This document shows, piece by piece, positions 27,462 through 36,899 of a stretch of 64,000 nt of DNA. The notes beneath the pieces are model-generated. The model ran no database searches. It was not told the DNA's origin and saw only the letters and a program-made list of their open reading frames with translations. The position numbers and the translations under genes were made by a program. Source of the DNA: Paraburkholderia acidipaludis NBRC 101816 (GTDB lineage: Bacteria > Pseudomonadota > Gammaproteobacteria > Burkholderiales > Burkholderiaceae); NCBI RefSeq assembly GCF_000684975.1, contig NZ_BAXZ01000003.1, positions 310,001 to 374,000 of the forward strand, given 5' to 3'. The first letter of the stretch is position 1. Every line of letters starts with the position of its first letter.

Positions 27462-27899
27462 ATGGCGGATGTCCAGAAAACCGTGTTGATTCGCCATTCG
27501 GCGGAGCAGATGTTCGACCTCGTCACGGACGTGGCCGACTACCCCAACTTCCTGCCCTGGTGCGGTGGCGTCGAGATTCGGCGCCAGGACGAAAACGGCA
27601 TGGAGGCGAAGATCGACATCCACTTCAAGGGCATCAAGCAGCACTTCGCCACGCGTAACACGCAAAAGCGCCCGGAGCGCATCGACATGGAGTTCGCCGA
27701 CGGGCCGTTTCGCAAGTTCACGGGCTACTGGCGCTTCACGCCGCTCCGCGCGGATGCCTGCAAGATCGAGTTCGCGCTGCACTACGAGTTCACAAACATC
27801 ATTCTGGAAAAGCTTATCGGGCCGGTGTTCCACCATATTGCGAACACTTTCGTCGATTCGTTCGTGAAGCGCGCCGACCAGCGCTACGGCAAGGCATGA
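27462..27899 (+). CDS. ratA: RatA-family START-domain protein (type II TA-like, ubiquinone-associated)
   Basis: The 145-residue protein is a polyketide cyclase / START-like fold related to E. coli RatA (PasT) and eukaryotic Coq10. Evidence includes AEQMFDLVTDVADYPNFLPWCGGV and KFTGYWRFTPL. The start MADVQKTVLIRHSAE was chosen by family length. It is divergent from smpB and overlaps rnfH by 4 bases, the same trio seen in many proteobacteria. Whether it inhibits ribosome assembly or handles quinones cannot be judged here. Confidence 0.88.
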   Translation: MADVQKTVLIRHSAEQMFDLVTDVADYPNFLPWCGGVEIRRQDENGMEAKIDIHFKGIKQHFATRNTQKRPERIDMEFADGPFRKFTGYWRFTPLRADACKIEFALHYEFTNIILEKLIGPVFHHIANTFVDSFVKRADQRYGKA

Positions 27900-28231
27900 T
27901 GGCCGCGAAGCTCTCCATCGACGTCTGCTATGCGCTGCCCGATGCGCAGACGCTCGTTTCCGTCGAGCTGGCGCCGGGTGCGACGGTCCGGCAGGCCATC
28001 GACGCAAGCGGCATTCTCGAACGGCATCCCGAAATCGATCTCTCGAAGCTCAAGGTCGGTATCCACGGCAAGATCAAGCCGCTCGACGCGGTGCTGGCCG
28101 ATCACGACCGCGTGGAGATCTATCGTCCGCTGATTGTGGACCCGAAGGCCGCGCGCCAGCGGCGCGTGGACAAGACCCGCAAGTCGGGGTCGATCGAAGG
28201 GCGCAAGTGGCTGCCCAAGGATTCGCGCTGA
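27896..28231 (+). CDS. rnfH: RnfH-family ubiquitin-like-fold protein
   Basis: The 111-residue protein has the UPF0125/RnfH pattern: KLSIDVCYALPDAQTLVSVEL, then VGIHGKIKPLDAVLADHDRVEIYRPL and a basic tail. The function is not established. It overlaps ratA (ATGA), consistent with coupled expression. Tandem ATGs at 27896 and 27899 leave the exact start open. Confidence 0.85.
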   Translation: MMAAKLSIDVCYALPDAQTLVSVELAPGATVRQAIDASGILERHPEIDLSKLKVGIHGKIKPLDAVLADHDRVEIYRPLIVDPKAARQRRVDKTRKSGSIEGRKWLPKDSR

Positions 28232-28247
28232 CCCTGCGCTGCCCCCC

Positions 28248-29291
28248 TTATTGCGCCGCGGTCTTGCGCCGCTCGCTGGGACCATGGCTTGGGCCCTCGC
28301 TGCCGATGCCCGGCAGATCGCCTTCCGGCACGATGCCGTCGCCATGCGCCGTGTCTTCCGGCCCGCCCGAATGCTGACGGACCGACCAGCTGACGCCGGC
28401 CACGAGCAGCACGATGGCCGCGACTTCGAGCACGCGCGGCAGCCGGTGATCATAGATGAAGCCGTAGAGCAGGGCGAACAACGTCTCGAACACGATCATC
28501 TGGCCTGAGAGCGTGAGCGGCAGGCGCTTCGCCGCCGCGTTCCAGAGCCCGTTGCCGAGCCACGACGCCCCGATCGCGAGCACGAGGTTCAATTGCCAGA
28601 ACGTCGTCCAGCGCGCGGCCGTGACGCTCTCCTGGACCATGCCGGCCGGCAGCGCGAGGATCGCGAGCCACAGCACGCCGCCGAGCGCCCCCGTCACCAC
28701 GCCCCATAGCACCGACCATTCGTTGCCGCTGAAATGCGCGTTGCGACGCAGGTAGCGGGCGTTTTCGACGGCGAACCAGGTCCAGCAGACGAGTGCGCCC
28801 ACGGCGCAGCCTATGCCCGCGATCTTCGTGAGCGTGCCGGCGCCGCCGTTGCTCGCGGCCGTGAAAACGTCGACGTTGATGCAGACGATGCCGGCCGCGA
28901 TCATCGCGAGCGGCCAGACGAGGCGCGCGAGCGGCACGGCGCCGTGATCGCGCCGGCCGAGCAGCGTGACCGTCACGGGCAGCACGCCGACGATCAGCGA
29001 GGCGGGCGCGATGCCGACGAGGTGGATCGCCGTGGCGAGGAAGAGGTAGTAGAGCAGGTTGCCCATCAGCGCGAGCTTGACGAGCGCGACGAGGTCGGCG
29101 CGCGTGATGCGCGGCCACACGCGGCGTAGCATCGGCAGCAGCGCGGCCAGCGAGACGAGGCCGTACATCGCGTAGCGTCCCGCGCTCAGGAGCAGGGGCG
29201 AGAAGTCCGGCAGCTGGCGGGGCACGACGAACACGGTTCCCCATAACGCACCGGCGAGCACGCCGTACAACACACCACGCTGCATGTTCAA
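28248..29291 (-). CDS. DMT/EamA-family transporter
   Basis: The 347-residue inner-membrane protein has about ten hydrophobic segments, starting GVLYGVLAGALWGTVFVVP, arranged as two EamA repeats. A hydrophilic C-terminal tail of about 40 residues follows. Such proteins export metabolites such as amino acids, but the substrate cannot be predicted. It is divergent from guaB and convergent with rnfH. Confidence 0.85.
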   Translation of the reverse strand: MNMQRGVLYGVLAGALWGTVFVVPRQLPDFSPLLLSAGRYAMYGLVSLAALLPMLRRVWPRITRADLVALVKLALMGNLLYYLFLATAIHLVGIAPASLIVGVLPVTVTLLGRRDHGAVPLARLVWPLAMIAAGIVCINVDVFTAASNGGAGTLTKIAGIGCAVGALVCWTWFAVENARYLRRNAHFSGNEWSVLWGVVTGALGGVLWLAILALPAGMVQESVTAARWTTFWQLNLVLAIGASWLGNGLWNAAAKRLPLTLSGQMIVFETLFALLYGFIYDHRLPRVLEVAAIVLLVAGVSWSVRQHSGGPEDTAHGDGIVPEGDLPGIGSEGPSHGPSERRKTAAQ

Positions 29292-29556
29292 AAGCTCCGC
29301 TTCGATCTGACTGGCCGCGAGCTTAACCGGTGCGGCGGCCCGATGTCTTGTTCAATCCTGCAGCGGGACTCGTTTGCCGTCTGCGAGAGGGGGATGCCGC
29401 CGCGTGCAAAGAATAAAGGGGCGGATGATTCGGCGCCGGAATCCTGTCCGGAGAACCCGGTCGATTTTGTTGAAATCGTCGCTAAGCTACTGTTGATACT
29501 GATGATTTCCAGGGCACTATCCCGTATAATCTGCTTTTGCGCCTATAGGATTTGCC
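29292..29556 (+). promoter_or_regulatory. Intergenic region with likely guaB promoter
   Basis: A perfect TATAAT lies at 29525-29530, about 26 bases before the guaB ATG. No well-spaced -35 match is visible, so activator-assisted transcription is possible. An AGGA ribosome site precedes the start. Nothing else coding is seen in the gap. Confidence 0.5.
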
Positions 29557-31017
29557 ATGCGTCTGATCCAGAAAGCACTCACGTTCGATGACGTGCTCCT
29601 CGTTCCCGCCTTCTCCGACGTTCTCCCGCGCGACACCAGCCTGAAGACCCGGCTGACCCGCAATATCTCCCTGAACATTCCGCTCGTTTCGGCCGCGATG
29701 GATACCGTCACGGAAGGCCGTCTTGCGATCGCGATGGCGCAGCAGGGCGGCGTCGGCATCATCCACAAGAATCTCACGCCGGCCGAGCAGGCGCGCGAAG
29801 TGGCGAAGGTGAAGCGTTTCGAGTCGGGCGTGGTGCGCGATCCGATCACGATTCCGCCGCAGATGAAGGTGCGCGACGTGATCGCGCTGTCGCAGCAGCA
29901 TGGCATTTCGGGCTTTCCCGTGGTCGAAGGCGCGCAGTTGATCGGTATCGTCACGAATCGCGACCTGCGTTTCGAAACGCGTCTGGACGAGCCGGTGCGC
30001 TCGATCATGACGCCGCGCGAGCGCCTCGTCACCGTCAAGGAAGGCACGCCGCTCAACGAAGCCAAGGCGCTCATGCACAGCCACCGCCTGGAGCGCGTGC
30101 TGGTGGTCAACGACGCGTTCGAACTGCGCGGCCTGATGACCGTGAAGGATATCACCAAGCAGACCGAGCACCCGGCCGCCTGCAAGGACGAGCATGGCAA
30201 GCTGCGCGCGGGCGCGGCCGTCGGCGTCGGTCCGGACAACGAAGAGCGCGTCGAACTGCTGGCGCAGGCCGGCGTGGACGTGATCGTCGTCGATACGGCG
30301 CACGGCCACAGCAAGGGCGTGCTCGAACGCGTCCGGTGGGTCAAGAAGAACTTCCCGCACGTCGAGGTGATCGGCGGCAACATCGCCACGGCCGACGCAG
30401 CACGTGCGCTCGTCGAGTACGGCGCCGATGGCGTGAAGGTCGGCATCGGCCCGGGCTCCATCTGCACGACGCGTATCGTCGCGGGCGTGGGCGTGCCGCA
30501 GATCAGCGCGATCTCCAACGTCTCGGAAGCGCTCAAGGGCACCGGCGTGCCGTGCATCGCCGACGGCGGCGTGCGCTACTCGGGCGACGTTTCGAAGGCG
30601 CTGGCCGCCGGCGCGAACGCCGTGATGATGGGCAGCATGTTCGCGGGCACCGAAGAGTCGCCGGGCGACGTGTTCCTCTTCCAGGGCCGCCAGTACAAGT
30701 CGTACCGCGGCATGGGCTCGGTCGGCGCGATGAAGGACGGCGCCGCGGACCGCTACTTCCAGGACAACTCGGCGAATATCGACAAGCTCGTGCCGGAAGG
30801 CATCGAAGGCCGCGTCGCCTACAAGGGCCCCATCAATGCCATCCTGTTCCAGCTGATCGGCGGCGTGCGCGCCTCGATGGGGTACTGCGGCTGCCGCACG
30901 ATCGACGAACTGCATACGAAGGCGGAGTTCGTGCAGATCACCGGCGCCGGCCTGCACGAATCCCACGTGCACGACGTGCAGATCACCAAGGAAGCCCCCA
31001 ACTACCACGTGGACTGA
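29557..31017 (+). CDS. guaB: Inosine-5'-monophosphate dehydrogenase
   Basis: NAD-dependent oxidation of IMP to XMP, the first step to GMP. The 486-residue protein has the TIM barrel start (ALTFDDVLLVPAFSDVLP), an inserted pair of CBS domains (about 95-200), and the catalytic loop GIGPGSICTTRIVAG with its Cys. The flap and GSMFAGTEESPGD segments are intact. It lies upstream of guaA, which completes GMP synthesis. Confidence 0.98.
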   Translation: MRLIQKALTFDDVLLVPAFSDVLPRDTSLKTRLTRNISLNIPLVSAAMDTVTEGRLAIAMAQQGGVGIIHKNLTPAEQAREVAKVKRFESGVVRDPITIPPQMKVRDVIALSQQHGISGFPVVEGAQLIGIVTNRDLRFETRLDEPVRSIMTPRERLVTVKEGTPLNEAKALMHSHRLERVLVVNDAFELRGLMTVKDITKQTEHPAACKDEHGKLRAGAAVGVGPDNEERVELLAQAGVDVIVVDTAHGHSKGVLERVRWVKKNFPHVEVIGGNIATADAARALVEYGADGVKVGIGPGSICTTRIVAGVGVPQISAISNVSEALKGTGVPCIADGGVRYSGDVSKALAAGANAVMMGSMFAGTEESPGDVFLFQGRQYKSYRGMGSVGAMKDGAADRYFQDNSANIDKLVPEGIEGRVAYKGPINAILFQLIGGVRASMGYCGCRTIDELHTKAEFVQITGAGLHESHVHDVQITKEAPNYHVD

Positions 31018-31023
31018 TCGCCG

Positions 31024-31710
31024 ATGAAGCCATTGCTGCGCGTTGTCCTGATTGTCGATGCGTTGATGCTGCTGGGCTTCGGAGTGCTGTTCCTGCTGAC
31101 TCCGTGGGCCTCGCTGTACGACGCGCTGCAGTTGGTGCAGCCGCAGCCGGCGCTCGTCGGACAGGTGTTCGGCGTGGTGCTGCTGGGTTTCGCGTGGCTC
31201 GTGGCACGCGCGGCGTTCGATGGGGCGATGACTGCACCGGTCGGCCGGGCGGCTGGCCACGTCAACTGGATCGCCGGCGTGCTGATGCTGATCTGGCTGA
31301 TCGGGCTGCATACGCCGCGGCTCACGGGCTTCGGCCAGCTGGTGGCCGGCGGCGTGGGTGTCTGGCTGATCCTGATCGGTTTTGGTGTCGCGCGGCTTGC
31401 CGGTGCGGTCCGACGGCGCGACAAGGCGCTGGCGATCGAGGCGGCCGCAGCGCAGCGCGAGGCGCGCAATGCGGCGAAACGCGATTCGCGTGCAGAACCG
31501 GCAACGTATGCAGAGCCGGTGTTCGCAGGCGCCTCGTCGTCGGCGGCGGTGCCCGCCGCTGCCGAGCGGGTGCAGCGCGAACCGGCGCCCGCGCAGCCGG
31601 TGACGCAGCCGCATTACGCAGAGCCGCCTGCCGCGGCCGACTCCGAAGAGGCGCGCCTCGCCGCCCGCGACGAGGCGGCCGGCGCACCGAGGCCGCCGCT
31701 CCATGGCTGA
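31024..31710 (+). CDS. Membrane protein of unknown function between guaB and guaA
   Basis: The 228-residue protein has four hydrophobic segments in its first half (VVLIVDALMLLGFGVLFLL; VGQVFGVVLLGFAWLVARA; WIAGVLMLIWLIGL; GVGVWLILIGFGVARL). A cytoplasm-like Ala/Glu/Pro-rich tail of about 100 residues follows. No family is recognised. It starts 6 bp after guaB, so it is probably cotranscribed with it. Confidence 0.75.
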   Translation: MKPLLRVVLIVDALMLLGFGVLFLLTPWASLYDALQLVQPQPALVGQVFGVVLLGFAWLVARAAFDGAMTAPVGRAAGHVNWIAGVLMLIWLIGLHTPRLTGFGQLVAGGVGVWLILIGFGVARLAGAVRRRDKALAIEAAAAQREARNAAKRDSRAEPATYAEPVFAGASSSAAVPAAAERVQREPAPAQPVTQPHYAEPPAAADSEEARLAARDEAAGAPRPPLHG

Positions 31711-31834
31711 ACGGCGCGAGGCGTCCAGCCAGCCAGTCGTCTCAGCCGCTTTGCGCCTGAACCCAACCATTCATGCCGTGCGTGAAAAGCGCGCGGCTTT
31801 CCGTATCCGTTCTTTTTAGGTCTCGTCCGCTGCC

Positions 31835-33418
31835 ATGCACGACAAAATCCTGATTCTCGACTTCGGTTCGCAAGTTACCCAGCTCATCGCGCGCCGCGTG
31901 CGCGAAGCCCACGTCTACTCGGAAGTGCACCCGTACGACGTCGACGACGCCTTCATCCGCGAATTCGCGCCGAAGGGCGTCATTCTCTCCGGTGGCCCGA
32001 ACTCGGTGACGACCTCGGACACGCCGCGTGCGCCGCAGGCCGTGTTCGAACTGGGCGTGCCGGTGCTCGGCATTTGTTACGGTATGCAGACGATGGCCGA
32101 GCAGCTGGGCGGCAAGGTCGACAACGGCCACCTGCGCGAATTCGGCTATGCCGAAGTGCGCGCCCGCAATCACACGAGCCTGCTGGAAGGCATCCAGGAC
32201 TTCCAGACGCCGGAAGGCCACGGCATGCTCAAGGTCTGGATGAGCCACGGCGACAAGGTCACTGAAATGCCGGAAGGCTTCAAGCTGATGGCCTCGACCG
32301 AATCGTGCCCGATCGCCGCGATGGCCGACGAAGCGCGTCACTTCTACGGCCTGCAATGGCATCCCGAAGTCACGCACACGGTGCAGGGCCGCGCGATGCT
32401 CGAGCGCTTCGTGCTGGGCATCTGCGGCGCGAAGGCCGACTGGGAGATGGGTCACTACATCGACGAGGCCGTCGAAACGATCCGCAAGCAGGTTGGTAAC
32501 GAGCACGTCATTCTGGGTCTTTCGGGCGGCGTCGATTCGTCGGTGGCGGCGGCGCTGCTGCACCGCGCGATCGGCGACCAGCTGACCTGCGTATTCGTCG
32601 ATCATGGCCTGCTGCGCCTGAATGAGGCTGAGCAGGTGATGTCGATGTTCGCGGGCAATCTTGGCGTCAAGGTGATCCACGTCGACGCAAGCGAAGCATT
32701 CCTTACGAAGCTCGCGGGCGTGACCGATCCGGAAGCGAAGCGCAAGATCATCGGCGCGGAATTCGTGGAGGTCTTCCAGGCCGAAGCGGGCAAGCTGACC
32801 GACGCCAAATGGCTCGCGCAGGGCACGATCTACCCGGACGTGATCGAATCGGCGGGCAAGGGCAAGAAGGCGGCGCACACGATCAAGAGCCACCACAACG
32901 TGGGCGGCCTGCCGGAGACGCTGAACCTCAAGCTGCTCGAGCCGCTGCGCGAGCTGTTCAAGGACGAGGTGCGCGAACTGGGTGTGAAGCTCGGTTTGCC
33001 GCACGACATGGTGTATCGCCATCCGTTCCCGGGCCCGGGCCTTGGCGTGCGGATCCTGGGCGAGGTGAAGCGCGAGTTTGCCGATCTGCTGCGCCGTGCC
33101 GACGCGATCTTCATCGAGACGTTGCGTAACACCGTCGACAAGGAAACCGGCAAGTCGTGGTATGAGCTGACGAGCCAGGCGTTCGCGGTGTTCCTGCCGG
33201 TGAAGAGCGTGGGCGTGATGGGCGATGGTCGTACTTATGAATATGTCGTTGCGTTGCGTGCTGTGCAGACGCAGGATTTCATGACCGCGCATTGGGCGCA
33301 TCTGCCGCATGAGTTGCTGGGGCATGTGTCGAACCGCATTATCAATGAGGTGCGCGGGATTAATCGGGTGGTGTACGACATTTCGGGGAAGCCGCCGGCG
33401 ACGATTGAGTGGGAATGA
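31835..33418 (+). CDS. guaA: GMP synthase (glutamine-hydrolysing)
   Basis: Converts XMP to GMP. The 527-residue protein has a class I glutamine amidotransferase domain with the nucleophile Cys in GICYGMQTMA and the His-Glu pair in QWHPEVTHT. The ATP pyrophosphatase domain follows with LSGGVDSSVAAALL and a C-terminal dimerisation domain. The last codons (IEWE-stop) form the attachment sequence used by the adjoining integrative element, and integration leaves the protein intact. Confidence 0.98.
   Translation: MHDKILILDFGSQVTQLIARRVREAHVYSEVHPYDVDDAFIREFAPKGVILSGGPNSVTTSDTPRAPQAVFELGVPVLGICYGMQTMAEQLGGKVDNGHLREFGYAEVRARNHTSLLEGIQDFQTPEGHGMLKVWMSHGDKVTEMPEGFKLMASTESCPIAAMADEARHFYGLQWHPEVTHTVQGRAMLERFVLGICGAKADWEMGHYIDEAVETIRKQVGNEHVILGLSGGVDSSVAAALLHRAIGDQLTCVFVDHGLLRLNEAEQVMSMFAGNLGVKVIHVDASEAFLTKLAGVTDPEAKRKIIGAEFVEVFQAEAGKLTDAKWLAQGTIYPDVIESAGKGKKAAHTIKSHHNVGGLPETLNLKLLEPLRELFKDEVRELGVKLGLPHDMVYRHPFPGPGLGVRILGEVKREFADLLRRADAIFIETLRNTVDKETGKSWYELTSQAFAVFLPVKSVGVMGDGRTYEYVVALRAVQTQDFMTAHWAHLPHELLGHVSNRIINEVRGINRVVYDISGKPPATIEWE
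33404..33418 (+). repeat. Attachment site 1 (3' end of guaA)
   Basis: ATTGAGTGGGAATGA, the final four codons and stop of guaA, recurs at 53700-53714 with one change (A to G at position 12), 20.3 kb away. Each copy is followed about 310 bp later by a P4-type integrase. The pair therefore marks the two ends of the first island. Confidence 0.75.
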
Positions 33419-33465
33419 TCCGGCGTCCGGCATCGGCCGGCATCCGTTGGCAGTAAAGCACACCT

Positions 33466-33491
33466 AAGCCCGCGATTTTGCGGGCTTTTTT
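33466..33491 (+). terminator. Intrinsic terminator after guaA
   Basis: 8-bp stem AAGCCCGC (33466-33473) with its complement (33480-33487), 6-nt loop and following T run. It lies about 50 bp after the guaA stop. Confidence 0.85.
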
Positions 33492-33547
33492 GCATTTCTG
33501 TTTGGCAATGGCCGGTATCTTCCGGCACCCTCAAGCACGTTTTCCTT

Positions 33548-33701
33548 ATGGTATGAACGATGGTATCGTTTCTGCGTGATGCCATGACGTGCTACCGATA
33601 CCATGCGCCTGCCTTGCGGCGCATCATGGTATTGATTCTGGATAACACATTGATTTTTCATGTTTTTCATCCGGAATTCGACGGTCGTCAGATCATGGTA
33701 T
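33548..33701. repeat. Five ATGGTAT motifs upstream of integrase 1
   Basis: ATGGTAT occurs at 33548, 33560, 33626 and 33695 and inverted at 33598, within 155 bp between the attachment site and the integrase gene. Such clustered short repeats beside att suit arm-type binding sites for the integrase or its excisionase. The function is inferred. Confidence 0.55.
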
Positions 33702-33725
33702 TTGTACCGAATCTGAGCACCGATC

Positions 33726-34937
33726 ATGCTGACCGATACCAAGCTGCGCAACCTCAAGGCGAAGGACAAGCTGTACAAGGTGAACGACCGCGATGGCCTC
33801 TATGTGGCTGTCACGGCTGCCGGGGCTATCTCGTTTCGTTATAACTACTCGATCCACGGCCGGCAGGAGACCATCACGTTTGGCCGGTACGGAGTCGGGG
33901 GCATTACCCTTTCGGAGGCGCGCGAGCGTCTTGGTGAGGCCAAGAAGATGATTGCGGCCGGAAAGTCGCCGGCCAAGGAGAAGGCGCGGGACAAGGCCCG
34001 CATCAAGGATGCGGAGACTTTCGACGCCTGGGCGGAAAAATGGCTGCGTGGGTACCAGATGGCTGACTCCACGCGGGACATGCGGCGTTCAGTCTACGAG
34101 CGCGAGCTGAAGCCCAAATTTGGTAGCCAGAAGTTGGCGGAGATTACGCATGAAGACCTGCGGATGTTAACCGACGCCATCGTGGAGCGCGGTGCTCCGG
34201 CAACGGCAGTGCATGCTCGCGAGGTGGTATTGCAAGTCTTTCGCTGGGCCGTCGAGCGTGGGCAGAGGGTCGAGAACCCGGCAGAACTGGTGCGCCCAGC
34301 ATCCATCGCCAAGTTTGAGCCGCGCGATCGTGCGCTGACACCCGAAGAAATCGGATTGATGTACCAGTACATGGAGCGCATCGGCACGACACCATCCATC
34401 CGGGCCGCCGCCAAGCTGCTGCTGCTGACGATGGTGCGCAAGAGCGAGCTGACCAACGCGACCTGGAGCGAGATCAGTTTCAGTGACGCGCTTTGGACGA
34501 TTCCGAAGGAGCGAATGAAGCGACGCAATCCGCATCTGGTGTTCCTGTCTCGGCAGGCGCTGGATATCTTCATTGCCCTTAAAACCTTTGCTGGCGGATC
34601 GGACTACGTGCTGCCGTCGCGGTATGACTCGGACTTGCCCATGAGCAGCGCCACGCTCAATCAGGTGCTGACGCTGACATACCGGCTGGCACAGAAGGAG
34701 GGTAAGTCGCTCGCCAAGTTCGGGCCACATGACTTGCGGCGAACGGCTAGCACGCTGCTGCATGAGGCCGGCTACAACACGGACTGGATTGAAAAGTGCT
34801 TGGCGCACGAGCAGAGGGGAGTCAGGGCTGTCTACAACAAGGCTGAGTATCGAGAGCAGCGCACGGCGATGTTGCAGGATTGGGCGGACATGATCGACGA
34901 ATGGACGCTAAAGCAGCCAAAGGAGCTAGCCAGTTGA
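33726..34937 (+). CDS. P4-type tyrosine recombinase (integrase 1)
   Basis: Site-specific recombinase that would insert and excise the island at guaA. The 403-residue protein starts MLTDTKLRNLKAKDKLYKVND, the DUF4102 arm-binding domain. A core-binding domain follows, then a catalytic domain with MVRKSELTNATW (first Arg), HDLRRTASTLL (His-x-x-Arg) and a terminal Tyr in RAVYNKAEY. All catalytic residues appear present. It resembles integrase 2 in this window. Confidence 0.95.
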   Translation: MLTDTKLRNLKAKDKLYKVNDRDGLYVAVTAAGAISFRYNYSIHGRQETITFGRYGVGGITLSEARERLGEAKKMIAAGKSPAKEKARDKARIKDAETFDAWAEKWLRGYQMADSTRDMRRSVYERELKPKFGSQKLAEITHEDLRMLTDAIVERGAPATAVHAREVVLQVFRWAVERGQRVENPAELVRPASIAKFEPRDRALTPEEIGLMYQYMERIGTTPSIRAAAKLLLLTMVRKSELTNATWSEISFSDALWTIPKERMKRRNPHLVFLSRQALDIFIALKTFAGGSDYVLPSRYDSDLPMSSATLNQVLTLTYRLAQKEGKSLAKFGPHDLRRTASTLLHEAGYNTDWIEKCLAHEQRGVRAVYNKAEYREQRTAMLQDWADMIDEWTLKQPKELAS

Positions 34938-35145
34938 AGTCTGCGGTTAAATGTATAGGCCGGGACCTGACCGGTCAGTCAACGTCAGATTAGGTCTCGG
35001 ACAATATGACCGCTCGTCGCCAATGGCGGTGATCACCCCATCCGCCATTCGGCACTTATCAACCTCTACGACAGCTTTCAAGGTTAAACGGTCATCCGAG
35101 CCGAAAACCCTCAAAACTGAATTACTTTTATTTCGAGCAACACCC

Positions 35146-35829
35146 ATGAATACCGGAATACCGAATGGTTCTAGACATATTGAGGCGCTAAGAAAGCTTC
35201 GCAATGTGACCGAAAGTGCCACAATCAGAAAATTCTCCGAACACGAGCCGGAGCTGAGTCTCATTGGAACGTCACTCTCGGCGCTCTACGATGCCGGAAC
35301 ATGTCGTCGGCAGTGTCATGGTGGAGGGCACATTTTGGAGTCGATATGCGGGCGCGCCTACAATCTTTCCGCTGCCGCGTTGGACTTGATGGTGTCGGGA
35401 TACTATGACGAAGCCCTAAATCTTATTCGGAGTATGGGAGAGCTCTCGAATCTCTTAATAATGTCAATCTTCGACAAGGCCGCGCTGGCGGCTTGGCTCT
35501 CTTCCGATACCAAGACCCGCATACAGAAATTCTCGCCTGCTGCTATCCGACGGATTCTCGAGGCGTCGCCAGAAGGCAAGCGTCTCATGTACGCAGATAA
35601 GGATTGGTATTCACATTTTTGCGAAGCCTATACGCATGTCACACCTGATACCGTGCCGAACCATCACGGCGAACAGGCTATCGTCGGTGGAGTATTTCAG
35701 GAAAAGGGTTTTTTGATGGTCCTTGAGGAGCTCACTCACATTGTGACATCCATCGGACTGGTCATTTGTCGGTACTTCAAGTTTGACGATCTGCTCGATG
35801 AATTGAGAAGTATGATAGGCCGCTCCTAA
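35146..35829 (+). CDS. Hypothetical protein, island cargo
   Basis: A 227-residue, largely helical soluble protein (for example LSAAALDLMVSGYYDEALNLIRSMGELSNLLIMS). Its composition resembles the helical proteins of unknown function common in islands, but no family is recognised. The start at 35146 is uncertain: the frame extends to 34951 and no strong ribosome site is seen. Codon use is AT-richer than the integrase or the chromosome, suggesting separate acquisition. Confidence 0.55.
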   Translation: MNTGIPNGSRHIEALRKLRNVTESATIRKFSEHEPELSLIGTSLSALYDAGTCRRQCHGGGHILESICGRAYNLSAAALDLMVSGYYDEALNLIRSMGELSNLLIMSIFDKAALAAWLSSDTKTRIQKFSPAAIRRILEASPEGKRLMYADKDWYSHFCEAYTHVTPDTVPNHHGEQAIVGGVFQEKGFLMVLEELTHIVTSIGLVICRYFKFDDLLDELRSMIGRS

Positions 35830-36143
35830 AGGAAATATGTAAACCTTGATTGGTCGATCCGCTTTATCTGACCGGTACGCGTAAGTCCTTTGTTGGGAAT
35901 TCACTTCCTAAGGCGAAGCGATCTCCTAAATGTCCGATTACCAGCGGAGGCGGACGACGTCTTTTGGCCGGCAGTCGTCGCTCGCCGTCGCCGGCAACAG
36001 GCCGAACGGGACTTCGAGCGGTCCCGTTCGAGCCGCTGCTAAACTCGGGTAGTTGCCTACCGCTATCTCCAACAGCTGGCTGGATGGCGAACTTCGAGTA
36101 GCCCTGAAATGTTCCGACTCAACCCACTCCCCGGAGCTTTGTA
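35830..36143. other. Non-coding gap in the cargo block
   Basis: Several short frames cross this stretch, but none has a convincing start, codon use or family. Near 35990-36035 it holds a GC-rich patch with inverted segments. I see no gene. Confidence 0.4.
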
Positions 36144-36818
36144 GTGGTGACACTAGCTGAATTTGCAAGTACGTTCGATCTGAATAGTCTCTCAACCGAC
36201 TGTATAGAGACATCCATGTGGGGATGCATAAGGACGCGCAGTGAGCCCGTTTCTGCCCGTCAGTATCTGAGATTTGCTGAGCTTGACATTGAGGAAGGCG
36301 ACACTCCTCGGCATCTCGTCAATTCGATCACCAACGCGAAAAGGGCGTTGCATCTTCGCATGGAGGATATTTGTAATGGGTTCGGTTTCGATAAGCTGGG
36401 TGGCTCAAGAAGTTTTCCCAGCATGGTCAAATTCATTTCATCGCTTGGAATTACCGCGCCACGCTTGCTCGTTCGACTCAACAAGCTGAGAAACGAAGTC
36501 GAGCATGACTATGTATTGCCTAGCCGTCAGGATGTCGAGACATTTCTCGATGTGGCGAGTCTGTTTGTCGCTGCCACTGATAGGTGGGTGGACAGGCAAC
36601 CGTGCGAGGCCGAAAGTATCGGGAATACAGGGTCAGTCGGCGAAGGCTTTGAGTTGGCAAAGATGAGGTTTGACTGGGAACGCGGAACGGTGAGGCTGGA
36701 TTTCCGAGAAATCGGTTCGGGATTAACCGGACCACGTGTGACCACTGAGTTTCATATTCCATCTGATGAGTTCTTCATCTGTGCGAGATTCGCCGTTGAA
36801 TTGGATGGTGTGCGTTGA
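36144..36818 (+). CDS. Hypothetical protein with a HEPN-like motif, island cargo
   Basis: A 224-residue protein with a mainly helical N-terminal half. The segment RLNKLRNEVEHDYVLPS includes R-N-x-x-x-H, the pattern of the HEPN RNase/nucleotidyltransferase-partner fold. The C-terminal part is beta-rich. HEPN assignment rests on this motif and the helical setting only. Base composition is AT-rich like its neighbours. Start is GTG or ATG near 36144. Confidence 0.5.
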   Translation: MVTLAEFASTFDLNSLSTDCIETSMWGCIRTRSEPVSARQYLRFAELDIEEGDTPRHLVNSITNAKRALHLRMEDICNGFGFDKLGGSRSFPSMVKFISSLGITAPRLLVRLNKLRNEVEHDYVLPSRQDVETFLDVASLFVAATDRWVDRQPCEAESIGNTGSVGEGFELAKMRFDWERGTVRLDFREIGSGLTGPRVTTEFHIPSDEFFICARFAVELDGVR

Positions 36819-36899
36819 TTGTGAGTAAATGCGCAAGAGTATCAGCATCGGCATATTGGGTGGCAGCTACCTGCTACTGCGGTCATTTAGCGAGCTACG